Positions 4,198-5,436 of a stretch of 5,436 bases of DNA are shown one piece after another. The notes under the pieces are model-generated. The model was not told the origin of the DNA, searched no databases, and was given only the letters and a program-made list of their open reading frames with translations. Source of the DNA: Actinomycetota bacterium (lineage in GTDB: Bacteria; Actinomycetota; Thermoleophilia; Gaiellales; Gaiellaceae); the NCBI GenBank assembly GCA_003162235.1, contig PMMN01000049.1, forward strand, positions 12,405-17,840, written 5' to 3'. Position numbers and translations under genes: made by a program. The number at the start of each line of letters is the position of its first letter. Position 1 is the stretch's first letter.

Positions 4198-5436
4198 TCA
4201 GGCAAGCGTCTCGCGCAGCTCCGCCGCAAGCACCGAGAGCTCCAGGCGCGAGCCGTCCAACTCCTGCAGAAGTTCGTCCGCGGTCGGGCGCTGTCCCTCC
4301 GCCCAGAGCCCGCGCAGGAGCTCGCCCGCCTCGGAGCTCTCGAACCAGCGCGGGCCGAAGCGCTCGCCTAAGTGGGCGCGAACGCGTGCCTCGAAGGCCC
4401 AGGCGCGCAGGTAGGAGGTGCAGTAGAAACCCTCGTCAACGTCGCGGAGGTAGTCGGCCGCGCTCGGCTCGATCAGCGTCGCGGAGCGAAGCAGCTCCTG
4501 GTAGCGCGGTGCCATCTCCGCCGGGTCGGGCGCTACGTGCAGTTCTAGCTCGTAAAGGAGCTTGGCGCAGTAGCGGCGCACCACGTAGAGCGTCTGGGCG
4601 GCTCCTTCCCAGCAGAACTCCTTCGCGCTCTCCCGGTCGATGAGCGATTCCAGCCACTCGGGGCTGGAGACCAAGCCCTCGAACAGGAAGGCCCAACCCT
4701 CGGTGACGGCGTTGTCGCCCAGGCGGCGGTGCTCGAACGGAAGCTCGGCAGATGTGTGGGCGAAGTGCTCGGCGTGGCCTGCTTCGTGGAAGAGGGCCCT
4801 CCAGTCGTCGGGGCCGCCGATCGGTTTTGTCACCAGCGCGATTCGGCCGGGGATCTCGATCGGCGCGCAGAAGGCGCGTGGCGACTTGCTCGGGCGTGGC
4901 TCGACGTCTATCTCGACGTTCTTCTGGCCGCGCAGATCGATACCGAGGCCTGCCAGCGTCGTCTTCAACCCCGACAGCATCCGCCCCACTGGGAAGGCCG
5001 CGTCCCAGTGACTGGCCCGGAGCAGCCGGGGCGTGTCCCAGCGCTCGACCTCGTCCAGGCGAAGATCGAGCCGCAGGTCGAGCAACCGTTCCAGCGCGCT
5101 CTCGTAGAGCTGCTCGGTCTCGGCCAGGAACGCTCGGCATTGCTCGGCCAGTTCGTCGAGGGGGAAGTCGAAGCGCCGGTAGAGCTCGACTGCGGACTCG
5201 CTGCCAAGCTCGCGCACGGCCGTGCGCAGGCGCCGGCGCAGCTCGAGAATGACCGGGTTCAGCTCGCGGGCTACCAGCTCGGCGCGGGCCCGCTCGAGGC
5301 GCTCGCGGCGGCCGCGATCGTCGGAGTTCGAGATCTCGGGGCCGAGCATACGAAAGGGAATGCATTCGCCGTCGAGGTTCACCTCGAGCCCGGCCTCGAG
5401 CCTGGCGATGTGCTCGTCCTCGCCGCGCGTGAGCGC
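4198..5436 (-). CDS. Zinc metallopeptidase, M3-like gluzincin, C-terminal part (5' end outside window)
   Basis: The frame stays open from the TGA at 4198-4200 to the right edge, giving 412 visible residues. The GTG at 5382 is not taken as the start because the 18 codons before it also read as protein (RGEDEHIARLEAGLE). The zinc motif HEAGH is at visible residues 217-221 (4774-4788), with the third ligand probably Glu246 in TEGWAFLFE, 25 residues after the second histidine. That spacing equals thimet oligopeptidase (M3) and is close to ACE (M2). A Tyr-rich FYCTSYLRAW segment (337-346) is where M3/M2 enzymes place transition-state tyrosines. The N-terminal half is helical and charged, as in these all-helical clamshell peptidases. 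No signal peptide can be judged. It is not a close match to PepF or Dcp, so I assign clan MA(E) and not a named enzyme. It converges with hsp20. Confidence 0.85.
   Translation of the reverse strand, partial: ALTRGEDEHIARLEAGLEVNLDGECIPFRMLGPEISNSDDRGRRERLERARAELVARELNPVILELRRRLRTAVRELGSESAVELYRRFDFPLDELAEQCRAFLAETEQLYESALERLLDLRLDLRLDEVERWDTPRLLRASHWDAAFPVGRMLSGLKTTLAGLGIDLRGQKNVEIDVEPRPSKSPRAFCAPIEIPGRIALVTKPIGGPDDWRALFHEAGHAEHFAHTSAELPFEHRRLGDNAVTEGWAFLFEGLVSSPEWLESLIDRESAKEFCWEGAAQTLYVVRRYCAKLLYELELHVAPDPAEMAPRYQELLRSATLIEPSAADYLRDVDEGFYCTSYLRAWAFEARVRAHLGERFGPRWFESSEAGELLRGLWAEGQRPTADELLQELDGSRLELSVLAAELRETLA

Noticed and set aside
4436..5365. A 309-residue minus-strand frame in the peptidase region
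   Set aside because: It is Arg/Pro/Ala-rich and lacks motifs, while the overlapping frame carries HEAGH and the other peptidase features.

Overview
The window has high GC content, short gene spacing and gene families typical of deep-branching Actinobacteria. The combination of a secreted collagen-like protein with a Cys-containing 'GC..KTG.LRL' head, a KIAKPFV-type EAL domain and a small DUF2630-like protein suggests a soil actinobacterium of the Thermoleophilia (Solirubrobacterales/Gaiellales) type. This lineage is an inference from remembered family distributions; no phylogenetic marker was tested.

Layout. The plus strand opens with the last 127 residues of an EAL-domain protein (c-di-GMP phosphodiesterase) that ends at 386. 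It converges on a minus-strand gene (482-1117) for a secreted, collagen-like Gly-X-Y protein with a good Shine-Dalgarno. Upstream of that gene lies a non-coding stretch of about 580 bp, followed by a minus-strand tRNA-Ala(TGC) at 1698-1770. Next come a small minus-strand gene (1998-2243, DUF2630-like) and a complete argF (2528-3475, minus) for ornithine carbamoyltransferase. Divergent from argF is an hsp20 small heat-shock protein gene (3572-4057, plus) with a near-consensus promoter and a strong terminator. The window closes with the C-terminal 412 residues of a minus-strand zinc metallopeptidase of the M3-like gluzincin type, cut by the right edge.

The most notable signal is not a gene. Three diverged copies of an intergenic element of about 190-230 bp fill the gaps of the 1466-2535 region. 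One copy sits directly 3' of the tRNA-Ala, one 3' of the small gene and one 3' of argF, all in the same orientation. Each has the same order of parts: a GCGACCGACC...GCGCGGCTCA block, a CGGTYAGCC block, a GAGCA..GAGGCA block, and a two-tier hairpin built on GAAAGTC/GACTTTC arms around a 7-bp inner stem with a triloop. The outer arm sequences differ between copies but stay paired, which points to a conserved structure. In both protein-coding cases the TGA stop codon lies inside the hairpin arm.

The genes do not form a single pathway. They include a signalling enzyme, a surface or secreted protein, translation (tRNA-Ala), arginine biosynthesis, stress protection and proteolysis, mostly as single-gene units. 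The repeats appear to act as 3' boundaries between the minus-strand units, but that role is inferred.
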